DNA of 64,000 bases. Source: Micromonospora okii. Its GTDB lineage: Bacteria > Actinomycetota > Actinomycetes > Mycobacteriales > Micromonosporaceae. The stretch is taken from contig NZ_BBZF01000017.1 of assembly GCF_020884795.1 (NCBI RefSeq), forward strand, positions 62,001-126,000, given 5' to 3'. How positions within the stretch are numbered: the first letter of the stretch is position 1; each line of letters starts with the position of its first letter. Shown here in pieces: positions 49,230 to 57,738 of the stretch. The notes under the pieces are model-generated. The model saw only the letters and a list, made by a program, of their open reading frames with translations, was not told where the DNA came from and made no database searches. The position numbers and the translations under genes were made by a program.

Positions 49230-50272
49230 CCGCCCCGGCGGCCACCGGCGGCAACGACGTGGACGCCGACCCGCCCCCGCCCCGCGTCGCCCCGGGGCGG
49301 GGTTCCGACGAGCGCCGTGCCCGGGCCAGCCAGTCGTTCTGGGCGGTCGTGGTGGCCGTGCCCGCCATCTTCTCCGTGCTCCGGCTCGGCGTGGAGGCCG
49401 GCGGCGAGCTCCAGACGACCCTGTTGCTGGTCGCCAACGTCGGGCCGGTGAACCTGCTCGCCGGTTTCCTCACCACGGCCGCCCGGCTGCTCTCCACCGG
49501 CCTGGTCTGCGTCTTCGCCCTCGGCGCGGTGCTCGGGGTCAGCGTCGACCGGCTGCCGGGCTACCGCCGCCCGCTCTTCGCCCGCTGGGCGGACATCACC
49601 CCGGCCTGGTTCGTCGTCGCCAGCTTCCTGATCGCCCTGGTCACCTGGCCGCTGCTCTACCTGCCGCTGCTGCTGCCCGCCTTCGCCGCCGCGTTCCAGC
49701 TCCGGCCGGAGCGGCTGCACGACCTGGCGGTGGCGCGGACACTGATCGTCGCGGCCCTGTTCGGCGGGTACCTGTTCCTCCTCGCGCCGACGCTGCTCGA
49801 CGCCTGGCGGCAGGGGGAACCGCTGGTCCTGGCCCTGTTCGTCGTCCCGCCGGTGCTCGCGCTCGCCATCGCCGGGCCGCTGCCCGGCGCGGTGATCCGG
49901 CCGCTGGCCTCGGTCACCGAGGCCGCCGTGCTGGTCATGCTGGTCTGGGCGGCGCTGCCGGTGATCAGCACGCCGGTGCTGCCGCTGACCGTCACCACCG
50001 TGCAGACCGCGCCGGACGTGACGGAGGACGTGCGCGGCCACGTGGTCGTCGTCGACGACGTGAACATGGTGCTGCTCCAGGAGCGCGGCGGCGTTCGGTA
50101 CGTGCCGATCGACCAGGTGAAGGAGCAGGTGCTCTGCCCGAGCGAGGAGGAGCTGCCCCGGCACCGGCTGCGGGTGCGCGACTTCCACGTGGAGGACTCG
50201 CTGATGGAGGGGCTGGGCCGCCGGGTCCGCCCGGTGCACCGCGTCGACGCCTCCTGCCGCGCCACCGGCTGA
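49226..50272 (+). CDS. Polytopic membrane protein coupled to the solute-binding protein
   Basis: 348 residues; ATG 49226 overlaps the stop of the upstream gene (ATGA). About six membrane helices lie between residues 38 and 255 (SFWAVVVAVPAIFSVLRLGV, LLVANVGPVNLLAGFLTTAARLLSTGLVCVFALGAVLG, WFVVASFLIALVTWPLLYLPLLLPAFAAA, then three more), followed by a soluble C-terminal domain of about 90 residues (VVVVDDVNMVLLQERGGVRYVPIDQVKEQVLCPSE). It lacks an ABC permease EAA loop. Function unknown; coupling suggests it works with the binding protein. Confidence 0.75.
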   Translation: MTAPAATGGNDVDADPPPPRVAPGRGSDERRARASQSFWAVVVAVPAIFSVLRLGVEAGGELQTTLLLVANVGPVNLLAGFLTTAARLLSTGLVCVFALGAVLGVSVDRLPGYRRPLFARWADITPAWFVVASFLIALVTWPLLYLPLLLPAFAAAFQLRPERLHDLAVARTLIVAALFGGYLFLLAPTLLDAWRQGEPLVLALFVVPPVLALAIAGPLPGAVIRPLASVTEAAVLVMLVWAALPVISTPVLPLTVTTVQTAPDVTEDVRGHVVVVDDVNMVLLQERGGVRYVPIDQVKEQVLCPSEEELPRHRLRVRDFHVEDSLMEGLGRRVRPVHRVDASCRATG

Positions 50273-50326
50273 CCGCCACCGACCCTGGCCGCCCCACGTC
50301 CTGGGTTTCCAGGCACGGGCGATCGT

Positions 50327-50362
50327 GGTACGAACGTGCCCCTCCAGGGGCCGTTTCGTACC
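50327..50362. promoter_or_regulatory. Hairpin upstream of the AraC gene
   Basis: GGTACGAA (50327-50334)/TTCGTACC (50355-50362) encloses GCCCCT-CC-AGGGGC (50338-50351), a two-part inverted repeat. It sits between a stop (50272) and the AraC start, so it may be a terminator or an operator. Confidence 0.5.
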
Positions 50363-50417
50363 AAGATCCTCTCCGCGCGCCGGCCGTGGCGGAGTGGGGG
50401 CGTGGCAGGATCGGCGG

Positions 50418-50861
50418 GTGAGCAGCGCCGGCGCGGGCGAGCAGCGGCTGCGGGACCTCGCGCGGTTGCGCCGCGTCCGGGACCGGATCGACCGGGAGTA
50501 CGCGCAGCCGCTCGACGTGGAGGCGCTCGCCCGCGGCGCGCACATGTCGGCCGGGCACCTCAGCCGCGAGTTCCGCCGGGCGTACGGGGAGCCGCCGTAC
50601 GCGTACCTGATGACCCGGCGGATCGAACGCGCGATGGCGCTGCTGCGGCGCGGCGACCTCGGCGTCACGGAGGTCTGCTTCGCGGTCGGCTGCTCGTCGC
50701 TGGGCACGTTCAGCACCCGCTTCACCGAGCTGGTCGGCGTCCCGCCCAGCGTCTACCGGCGCGAGGCGGCGCGGGCGACGGCGGAGATGCCGTCCTGCCT
50801 GGCGAAACAGGTGACCAGACCGGTCAGGAATCGAGAAGCGCGGGCCGTGGGCCACGCCTAG
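50418..50861 (+). CDS. AraC-family transcriptional regulator
   Basis: 147 residues from GTG 50418. Two helix-turn-helix motifs are seen: LDVEALARGAHMSAGHLSREFRRAYGEPPYAYLMTRRIERAMALL and LGVTEVCFAVGCSSLGTFSTRFTELVGVPPSVYRR. No ligand-binding N-terminal domain is present, so it is a minimal AraC DNA-binding protein. It directly precedes a VOC-family gene, whose expression it probably controls, since the pair (AraC + glyoxalase-like) is common in actinomycetes. Confidence 0.92.
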   Translation: MSSAGAGEQRLRDLARLRRVRDRIDREYAQPLDVEALARGAHMSAGHLSREFRRAYGEPPYAYLMTRRIERAMALLRRGDLGVTEVCFAVGCSSLGTFSTRFTELVGVPPSVYRREAARATAEMPSCLAKQVTRPVRNREARAVGHA

Positions 50862-50871
50862 CGTGACCGGC

Positions 50872-51282
50872 ATGGACATCACCATCCACACGACCTTCCT
50901 GCCGCACACCGACCCGGACGCCTCCCTGGCCTTCTACCGCGACACCCTCGGCTTCGAGGTCCGCAACGACGTGGGCGGCGGCGCGATGCGCTGGATCACC
51001 GTCGGCCCCGCCGGCCAGCCCGGCACCTCCATCCTCCTCGCCCCGCCGGCCACCGATCCCGGCATCACCGACGACGAGCGCCGGGTCATCGCCGAGATGA
51101 TGGCCAAGGGCACGTACGGCTGGATCATGCTGGCCACCCCCGACCTCGACGCCACCTTCGACAGGCTCCAGGCGAGCGACGCCGAGGTGGTCCAGGAGCC
51201 GATCGAGCAGCCGTACGGGGTGCGCGACTGCGCCTTCCGCGACCCGGCCGGCAACCTCGTCCGCATCCAGGAGGTGCGCTAG
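50872..51282 (+). CDS. VOC-superfamily (glyoxalase/bleomycin-resistance-like) protein
   Basis: 136 residues from ATG 50872; a GTG at 50863 is an equal alternative adding three residues. Two betaalphabetabetabeta units: HTDPDASLAFYRDTLGFEVRNDV and ATPDLDATFDRLQASDAEVVQEPIEQPYGVRDCAFRDPAGNLVRIQE; the second includes the metal-Glu region. Such proteins are metal-dependent lyases, dioxygenases or drug-sequestering proteins. Located just after an AraC regulator; the substrate is unknown. Confidence 0.9.
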   Translation: MDITIHTTFLPHTDPDASLAFYRDTLGFEVRNDVGGGAMRWITVGPAGQPGTSILLAPPATDPGITDDERRVIAEMMAKGTYGWIMLATPDLDATFDRLQASDAEVVQEPIEQPYGVRDCAFRDPAGNLVRIQEVR

Positions 51283-51405
51283 CCGCGACGTGGGTGCCGC
51301 TGACGCTGACCCCCGGTGACGGACCACGCCGAGCGCGTGAACCCGGCGACCCTGCCGGTACGTGCCAGCAGTGTCCGACGACCCCCGACCGGAGGAAGTG
51401 TCTGC

Positions 51406-54294
51406 GTGAAACACCCCCGAAGGCCGGGCACCGTGCCCCGCCGCCGTCTCCTAACGGCGGCCGGCGGACTGCTGGTGCTCCCGGTGCTGGCCCTGACCGC
51501 TGTGGCGGTCACGCCGCACCTGGCCGGCTCCGGCGCCCCCGCGACCACGCCGGCCGGTGCCGCAGCCGCCGCCGAGACGCCCGCCGGGCGGGTGCCCGCA
51601 GCCCCGGCGGGCGGCGCTCCGGCGGGCACCCCGGCGGGCACCCCGGCCGCTCCGGCCGCCGCCGCGCCCGTGACCGCCGCCCCGGCCGCGAAGAGCGGCA
51701 CCCCCACGGTCGCTCTCCCCACGCATGCCGCCGGGAAGGGCGCGGGCCCGTCAGCCGGTACGGTGATCTCCGGCAGCTACATCGTCACCGTCAGGGCGGA
51801 CGAAGCCGCCCGGATCCGCTCCGACGCGCGCGACCTGGCCGCCGACTACTCGGGCACGCTCGGCGACGTCTGGACCGCCGCGCTGCGCGGCTTCTCGGTG
51901 CGGATGTCCTCGGCCGACGCCGCGCGGCTCGCGCGCGACGCGCGTGTCGCGTCCGTGCAGCCGGACCTCGTGATCGTCACCGCCGGCACCCAGGGCGACC
52001 CCTCCTGGAGCCTGGACCGGGTCGACCAGCCCGGCCGCACCCCCAGCGGCACCTACGACTACGACAACGACGGCTCCGGCGCGCACGTCTACGTGTTCGA
52101 CACGGGCGTGCGCCCCACGCACTCCGAGTTCGCCGGCCGGATGGGCGCCAGCACGCCCGGCACCGACCACAACGACTGCGGCGGGCACGGCACCGCCGTG
52201 GCCAGCGCCGCCGCCGGCACCACCTACGGCGTGGCGAAGAAGGCGACCGTGCACTCGGTGCGCGTGCTCGGCTGCGACGGCGCCGGCGCGGCCGCCGACG
52301 CGTTGACCGCGATCGACTGGGTCACCAGCGCCGCGCCGCGCCCGGCCGTGGTGAACATGAGCTGGTCCACCGGCCCGCAGGATGCGCTGGACAACGCGAT
52401 CCGCGCGTCGACCGCAGCCGGCGTCACCTACGTCATCGCGGCGGGCAACAGCAACAACGGTGCCTGCGAGACCTCGCCGCAGCGCGTCGCCGAGGCGATC
52501 GTGGTCGGTGCCACCGACAGCCGGGACCGTCGCGCGGGCTTCTCGAACTACGGCTCGTGCGTCGACCTCTTCGCGCCGGGCACCGACATCAAGACGGGCG
52601 CCTGGACCGGGGACGACGCGACCGTGGCGTCCAGCGGCACGTCGCTGGCCTCGCCGATCGTGGCCGGTGCCGCCGCCGTCCACCTGGCCGCGCGCCCGTC
52701 CGCCACGCCCGCGCAGGTCCGGGACGCGCTGGTCGGCTGCGCCACCACCGGCCTGATCTCCGACCCGGGCGCCGGCTCACCGGACCGGCTGCTGAACAGC
52801 CGGTGCGCGGGCGGGCCCGCCGTCACGAACCCGGGCGCGCAGTACACGGCGGTGGGGCAGGCCGTGACGCTGCGGAAGATCACCGCGCCGACCGCGGTCC
52901 GCTTCGCCGCCACCGGCCTGCCCGCCGGCCTGTCGATCGACGCCACGACCGGCGTGATCAGCGGCACCGGCACCACGGGCGGCAGCAGCATCGCGCAGGT
53001 CACCGCGACCGACGCGGCCGGTGCCAGCACCACCACGTCGTTCCGCTGGACCATGATCGTGGGCCGTGGGGCGTTCACCGGGCCGGGCTCGCTGTGCGTG
53101 GACAACGCGAGCAGCAACACCACGGACGGCAACCCGCTCCAACTCTTCCCGTGCATGAGCAACAACGGCGCCCAACTCTTCACCGCGCATGCCGACGGCC
53201 GGTTCGAGGTGCAGGGCAAGTGCATGACGGCCGGGTCCCAGGTGGTGCTCCGTACCTGTGCCGGCGCTTCCACCCAGGTCTGGAGCGCGCGGAGCAACGG
53301 CCAGGTGGTCAACCCGGCCACCGGCCGGTGCCTGACCGCCGCGTCCACGAACTGGAACGCGTTGCTGTCGCTCGCGACCTGCGGGACCGGGGCGCTCCAG
53401 GTGTTCACGCCGCCGTCCGGCATGGGCGCGGACGTGATCTCGGTGGAGAACCCCGGCTTCCAGGGCACGCTCAAGGGCAGCGCGGTCCGTAAGGCCGTGT
53501 TCGCCTCGAACCTGCACACCGCGCAGCGGCTCACCTGGTCCGCGTCCGGGCTGCCGGCCGGGCTGTCGATCAACGCCTCGACCGGCATGATCAGCGGTAC
53601 GGTCACCACGAGCACGACGTCCACGGTCATGCTCACCGTGGCGAACGAGACCGGCCAGACCGGCACCGCCTCCTTCCCCTGGCAGGTCGGCGACGGCCGG
53701 CTCCTCGGCATCAACGGCCACTGCGCCGACTCGGCCAACGCCAGCGGCCAGAACGGCAGCCCGATCCAGGTCCACCCCTGCAACGGCAGCAACGCCCAGA
53801 TGTGGACGGTCCGGTCCGACGGCCGCCTGGAGGTGTTCGCCAAGTGCGTCACCGTGGCCGACGACGCCGTCTCCGTCGTGCTGGGCGACTGCGGCACCGC
53901 GGCGGCGCAGGTCTGGGCCGTCGCCGGCAGCACGCTGCGGCACACCGCCACCGGGAAGTGCCTCACGGCACCGACGGGGAACACCTACGCCAAGCTCACG
54001 ATCGCCGCCTGCGCCACGCGCGCCGGCCAGGTCTGGAACCTGCCGACCGCCCCGGTCGTGCTCGGCGGCGTCACCAAGCGGCAGTGGGCGACCACCACCG
54101 CCCCGACGCTGACCGCCACCGCGAAGTCGGCCAGGCCCATCAGCCGGTACGCGGCCACCGGCCTGCCGTCCGGCGTGACCCTGAACGCGTCGACCGGCGC
54201 GCTGTCCGGCACGCCCACCGCCATCGGCTCCGGCGAGGCGATCGTCACGGTCACCGACTCCGCCGGCGGCACCGGCGGCACGTCGTTCCAGTGA
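51406..54294 (+). CDS. Subtilisin-like serine protease with Ig-like and ricin-type repeats, truncated by an in-frame TGA
   Basis: 962 residues from GTG 51406, preceded by GGAGGAAG. N-terminal Arg-rich signal (RRRLLTAAGGLLVLPVLALTAVAV). An Ala/Pro-rich linker precedes an inhibitor_I9 propeptide (SYIVTVRADEAARI...). Peptidase S8 triad: Asp in VYVFDTGVRPTHSEFAG (about 231), His in GGHGTAVASAAAG (about 261) and Ser in SSGTSLASPIVAG (about 413). The C-terminus repeats a module made of an Ig-like unit (GLPAGLSIDATTGVISGT) plus a beta-trefoil carbohydrate-binding unit. The TGA at 54292-54294 falls where the other module copies have Trp; sequence and reading frame continue to 55278. The secreted protease probably degrades wall- or plant-polymer-associated protein. 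Confidence 0.9.
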   Translation: MKHPRRPGTVPRRRLLTAAGGLLVLPVLALTAVAVTPHLAGSGAPATTPAGAAAAAETPAGRVPAAPAGGAPAGTPAGTPAAPAAAAPVTAAPAAKSGTPTVALPTHAAGKGAGPSAGTVISGSYIVTVRADEAARIRSDARDLAADYSGTLGDVWTAALRGFSVRMSSADAARLARDARVASVQPDLVIVTAGTQGDPSWSLDRVDQPGRTPSGTYDYDNDGSGAHVYVFDTGVRPTHSEFAGRMGASTPGTDHNDCGGHGTAVASAAAGTTYGVAKKATVHSVRVLGCDGAGAAADALTAIDWVTSAAPRPAVVNMSWSTGPQDALDNAIRASTAAGVTYVIAAGNSNNGACETSPQRVAEAIVVGATDSRDRRAGFSNYGSCVDLFAPGTDIKTGAWTGDDATVASSGTSLASPIVAGAAAVHLAARPSATPAQVRDALVGCATTGLISDPGAGSPDRLLNSRCAGGPAVTNPGAQYTAVGQAVTLRKITAPTAVRFAATGLPAGLSIDATTGVISGTGTTGGSSIAQVTATDAAGASTTTSFRWTMIVGRGAFTGPGSLCVDNASSNTTDGNPLQLFPCMSNNGAQLFTAHADGRFEVQGKCMTAGSQVVLRTCAGASTQVWSARSNGQVVNPATGRCLTAASTNWNALLSLATCGTGALQVFTPPSGMGADVISVENPGFQGTLKGSAVRKAVFASNLHTAQRLTWSASGLPAGLSINASTGMISGTVTTSTTSTVMLTVANETGQTGTASFPWQVGDGRLLGINGHCADSANASGQNGSPIQVHPCNGSNAQMWTVRSDGRLEVFAKCVTVADDAVSVVLGDCGTAAAQVWAVAGSTLRHTATGKCLTAPTGNTYAKLTIAACATRAGQVWNLPTAPVVLGGVTKRQWATTTAPTLTATAKSARPISRYAATGLPSGVTLNASTGALSGTPTAIGSGEAIVTVTDSAGGTGGTSFQ

Positions 54295-55278
54295 GGGGTC
54301 CTCCACGGCCAGATCCGCAACGGGAGCGGCTGGTGCCTGGACAACTCGCGTGGCAGGACGGTGGACGGCAACCCGATCCTGGTCTGGCGCTGCGGCGACA
54401 GCGACACCCAGCAGTGGGTCGTCCGCGCGGACGGCGGGCTGCAGGTGCAGGGTGGGTGCATGGTCGCGTCCGCGCTCGTCGAGTGGGGCGGCTGCGACGG
54501 TACCGCGAACAAGGTGTGGCAGGCGACCGCGAACGGCGAGCTGCGCAACCCGGCCTCCGGCCTGTGCCTGACCGCGCCGTCGCTGAACTACGACGTGCAG
54601 TTCACGCTCGCGGCCTGTGCGGCGACGGAGCTCCAGATCTGGGCCCTGCCGACCGCGCCGCGAATCACCACGCCGGTCCCGCAGCAGTCCGTCACCGGCA
54701 CCGCCGTGTCGCTGGCGCTCGGCGTCACGTACAGCGGCGGCCCGGCGCCCACCGTGACCGCGACGGGGCTGCCGCCCGGCGTGACCGCCTCCGGCACCAC
54801 GCTCTCCGGCACGCCCACCACCACCGGTAAGTACACCGTGTCGGTGCGCGCGCAGTCGGCGTCCGGCGTGGCCACCGCGTCGTTCGTCTGGCTGATCGTC
54901 ACGCCGGGCGCACCCGGGCTGATCATCCACCCGGGCAGCGGCGACTGCGTCGACGCCGGCGGCCCGAACCGCACCCTGTGGCTGTTCCGGTGCAACTACA
55001 CCAACGCGCAGATGTTCACGCTGCGCGCCGACGGCCGCATCGAGGTCGGAGGCCACTGCGTGCTGCCGCTCGGCGGCGGCACGGCGTCCGGCACGCAGGT
55101 CGGCACCGCCCCGTGCGGCAGCACGGACGCGGCCCAGCTCTGGACCGTCGAGTCCGGCAACGCGCTCAGGAACACCGCGTCCGGGCTGTGCCTCACCGCG
55201 CCCAACCCGACCGGCCTGGCCGGTCTCTACCTGGGCTCCTGCTCGGGTGACACCTGGGCCCTTCCGGTCCGGGCCTGA
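54295..55278 (+). pseudogene. Stranded C-terminal part of the subtilase (last Ig/ricin-type modules)
   Basis: In frame with the upstream gene, no stop until 55278. It has two further modules: a trefoil unit (CLDNSRGRTVDGNPILVWRCGDSDTQQWVVRADG) and, after an Ig-like piece (GLPPGVTASGTTLSGTPTTTGKYTVSVRAQ), a final unit (CVDAGGPNRTLWLFRCNYTNAQMFTLRADG). A strong terminator follows at once. No ribosome-binding site starts it independently, so it is the end of the interrupted gene. Confidence 0.85.
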
Positions 55279-55283
55279 CGAAC

Positions 55284-55317
55284 GTCGGCCGGGCCACCTT
55301 TGAGCGGCCCGGCCGAC
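55284..55317 (+). terminator. Terminator after the subtilase unit
   Basis: GTCGGCCGGGCC (55284-55295) and its complement (55306-55317), 12-bp stem, loop of 10, five bases after the last stop. Its place supports 55278 as the ancestral gene end. Confidence 0.85.
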
Positions 55318-55410
55318 CGTTTCGCGGCGGCACCGACGCCAGTTTGTGTGACCTGGACGACCGTCGGCCCATCTCCATGGCGTACGAGGATGTCTCGTGG
55401 AGGTGAGGTG

Positions 55411-57030
55411 GTGACCGTGTCCTATCGCGCGTACCCGAACAGGACCGACATGACGGCGGTGGTGGACGCGGCACGCCGTGGCGACCAGGCGGCCGTGGAC
55501 GAGCTGGTCTCGCACTACCTGCCGCTGGTGTACAACATCGTCGGCCGGGCGCTGAACCGGTCGTCGGACGTCGACGACGTCGTGCAGAACACGATGCTGA
55601 GCGTCGTGCGGGGGCTGGCGGGCGTACGCGATCCGCGGTTGTTCCGGTCCTGGCTGGTGGCCGTCACCATGAACGAGGTCCGCGCCTCCCAGCAGCACCG
55701 GCGCACCACCCCCGCGCCGCCGGAGGAGATCGACAACCTGGTCGCCCCGGGCTCCGACTTCGAGGACCTGACCCTGACCCGGCTCGGCCTCTCCGACCAG
55801 CGCCGGGAGGTCGCCCTGGCCACGCGCTGGCTGGACGACGACCACCGGCACCTGCTGTCGCTGTGGTGGCTGGCCGAGGCCGGTCACCTCTCCCGCGCCG
55901 ACCTGGCCGAAGCCCTGCGGCTGGACCCGCACCACGTGACCGTCCGCGTCGCCCGGATGAAGGCACAGTTGGACACCGCCCGGCTGGTGGTGCGCGCACT
56001 CGCCGCCCGGCCCGGCTGCGCCGGCCTGCTCGACACGGCCGCCGACTGGGACGGTCGACCGGCCCCGCTGTGGCGCAAGCGGCTGGCGCGGCACATCCGG
56101 GCCTGCCCGTACTGCCCGGACGCCACGTCCGACCTGGTCCCCGCCGAGCGGCTGCTGGCCGGCCTGGCGCTTACGCCCGTCCCGGCCGGCCTCGCCTCGG
56201 ACGTCACCCACAGGACGTACACCGTCGCCGCCCTGTCGCGCGGCACCGCTCCGGCGGGCGGCGCTGCTTCGGCGGGCCGCGCTGCCCTGTCGCGCGGCGC
56301 TGCTCGGGCAGGCGTGCGCGCGACGACCGCCGGGGTGCGGCAGAAGGCCCGCGTCGCGGCCCTGTCCCTGCCCAAGACCCTGCTCGGTGCCGTCGCGGCC
56401 GTCACCCTGGCCGCTGGGGGAGGGCTCGTGTTCGCCGGGTACGACGACGGGCCGGGGCGGCCGGCGGCGAGCATCACGGACGCGCAGGTCCCGCTGGCCC
56501 AGCCTTCGACCGCGATCACCGAGTCGCCGGCCGAGGCCGCCGAATCCGCGGTCCCGTCGCCTTCCCCGAAGTCGCCCGAGGCGTCCACGACCCCCTCGCG
56601 CGCCCGCCCCACCCCGACCCGGCCGGCGACGCCCACCAGGTCGCCGAAGCCGGCCAGTTCTCCGAGCAAGTCACCGGCCAAGCCCGCCGGCACGTCGACC
56701 GGCGTCTCCGCCGCCGAACAGCGCCTGCTGGTGCTGCTCAACGAGCGGCGCCGCGCGCTCGGGCTGCCCGAAGTCAAGCTGGGCGCGACGCAGCACCGCG
56801 AGGCGGAATCCTGCGTGAAGCGGAACCTGGACGCGGGCAGCTTCGAGCACTGCGGGCACGAGGTGTTGTTCGCCTCCTCGGGCAACTCGTCGCCGGAGCA
56901 GATGATCGAGGCATGGTTCAACAGCCCCGGGCACAAGACGGCACTGACGTACGCCAGCTCCCGCTTCGCCGGGCCCGCCATCGTCTGGAACGGCACCCGC
57001 CAGATCGCCGCCATCAACATCGACTACTGA
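55411..57030 (+). CDS. ECF sigma factor fused through a membrane segment to an extracellular CAP domain
   Basis: 539 residues from GTG 55411, with GGAGG seven bases upstream. Sigma region 2 lies near residues 14-90 (DQAAVDELVSHYLPLVYNIVGRALNRSSDVDDVVQNTMLSVVRGL). Region 4-like sequence around 140-195 (DDDHRHLLSLWWLAEAGHLSRADLAEALRLDPHHVTVRVARM), and a CxxC zinc-finger-like segment (HIRACPYCPDATSD) at about 230. Then a single hydrophobic segment (LLGAVAAVTLAAGGGLVFAGY), a Pro/Ser/Thr-rich wall-spanning stretch and a CAP/SCP domain (AAEQRLLVLLNERRRALGLPEV..., final 105 residues). A sigma factor, its own anti-sigma-like element, and an exported domain in one chain suggests direct signalling across the membrane. 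Confidence 0.88.
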   Translation: MTVSYRAYPNRTDMTAVVDAARRGDQAAVDELVSHYLPLVYNIVGRALNRSSDVDDVVQNTMLSVVRGLAGVRDPRLFRSWLVAVTMNEVRASQQHRRTTPAPPEEIDNLVAPGSDFEDLTLTRLGLSDQRREVALATRWLDDDHRHLLSLWWLAEAGHLSRADLAEALRLDPHHVTVRVARMKAQLDTARLVVRALAARPGCAGLLDTAADWDGRPAPLWRKRLARHIRACPYCPDATSDLVPAERLLAGLALTPVPAGLASDVTHRTYTVAALSRGTAPAGGAASAGRAALSRGAARAGVRATTAGVRQKARVAALSLPKTLLGAVAAVTLAAGGGLVFAGYDDGPGRPAASITDAQVPLAQPSTAITESPAEAAESAVPSPSPKSPEASTTPSRARPTPTRPATPTRSPKPASSPSKSPAKPAGTSTGVSAAEQRLLVLLNERRRALGLPEVKLGATQHREAESCVKRNLDAGSFEHCGHEVLFASSGNSSPEQMIEAWFNSPGHKTALTYASSRFAGPAIVWNGTRQIAAINIDY

Positions 57031-57068
57031 GGCTCCCGTACGCCGGAGTGGCGCGGCACCGATCAGCG

Positions 57069-57104
57069 CGACCGGCCCGACGCCAAGCGCCGTCGGGCCG
57101 GTCG
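57069..57104 (+). terminator. Terminator after the sigma-CAP gene
   Basis: CGACCGGCCCGACG (57069-57082) pairs perfectly with 57091-57104; stem 14 bp, loop 8 bases, 39 bp after the stop codon. Confidence 0.85.
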
Positions 57105-57131
57105 TCCGGTTGGGGTGGTGGAGGCACGAAT

Positions 57132-57160
57132 GCCAAGCGTGCTTGGCCTACCCTGGTAGG
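57132..57160. promoter_or_regulatory. Two abutting palindromes, probable operator of the toxin-antitoxin operon
   Basis: GCCAAGC-GT-GCTTGGC (57132-57147) and CCTACC-CT-GGTAGG (57147-57160) are both perfect palindromes sharing one base, ending ten bases before ATG 57170. This layout is typical of autoregulated toxin-antitoxin promoters. Confidence 0.7.
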
Positions 57161-57169
57161 CTGAGGGGC

Positions 57170-57736
57170 ATGGGCCCGTTCTCCGAGGATGATCTCCGTG
57201 CAGTCGTCGCCAGCTACGAGGCGACCCGGGCGACGGCGTTGATTGAGCGGGACGAGCAACTGCGTGCGTTCCACGCGGCCGGCTGGCGGCCGGTGGACCT
57301 GCAGCGGGTCACCGGGTATAGCCGGGAGACGATCCGTCAGGCGCTGCGGCCGGAAATCCGTCGAGCGACCAACCTCAGCCGACGCAAGACGTCACCCCAG
57401 CCGCCAGAGGACTACCGTCCCTACGGCGACAGGAAGCCCTACGTCGTGGCCGACAATCTGGCCGAATTGAACGGCCCGACACAGGGCGTGGTCGCTCTTC
57501 CGCGTCACCTGGAATGGTCCGGTCACGCCGAGTACGACCTGAGCCGGCTCGAACGCCTGGCCAGCATGTACAAGGTGGTGCTCACCGAAGCCGGCACAGT
57601 GGACGACCTGAACACCTGGCTCGACGCCGACATCCTCCGGCGGCTCTGGCCTACCCTCTGGCTACCACCCCAGCTCCGACGAAGCTGGGAGGAGGCCTTC
57701 CCTGAACTCGCCGTGACCCGCGCGAGCGCCGCATAA
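57170..57736 (+). CDS. HTH-containing antitoxin/regulator (AbiEi-like position)
   Basis: 188 residues from ATG 57170. The first 70 residues form a helix-turn-helix (IERDEQLRAFHAAGWRPVDLQRVTGYSRETIRQALRPEIRRA), and the rest is a mixed domain ending in a helical segment (RLERLASMYKVVLTEAGTVDDLNTWLDADILRRLWP). Three bases separate it from the nucleotidyltransferase gene. It likely represses its own promoter through the palindromes just upstream and neutralises its partner. Family assignment is by context. Confidence 0.75.
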   Translation: MGPFSEDDLRAVVASYEATRATALIERDEQLRAFHAAGWRPVDLQRVTGYSRETIRQALRPEIRRATNLSRRKTSPQPPEDYRPYGDRKPYVVADNLAELNGPTQGVVALPRHLEWSGHAEYDLSRLERLASMYKVVLTEAGTVDDLNTWLDADILRRLWPTLWLPPQLRRSWEEAFPELAVTRASAA

Positions 57737-57738
57737 CA

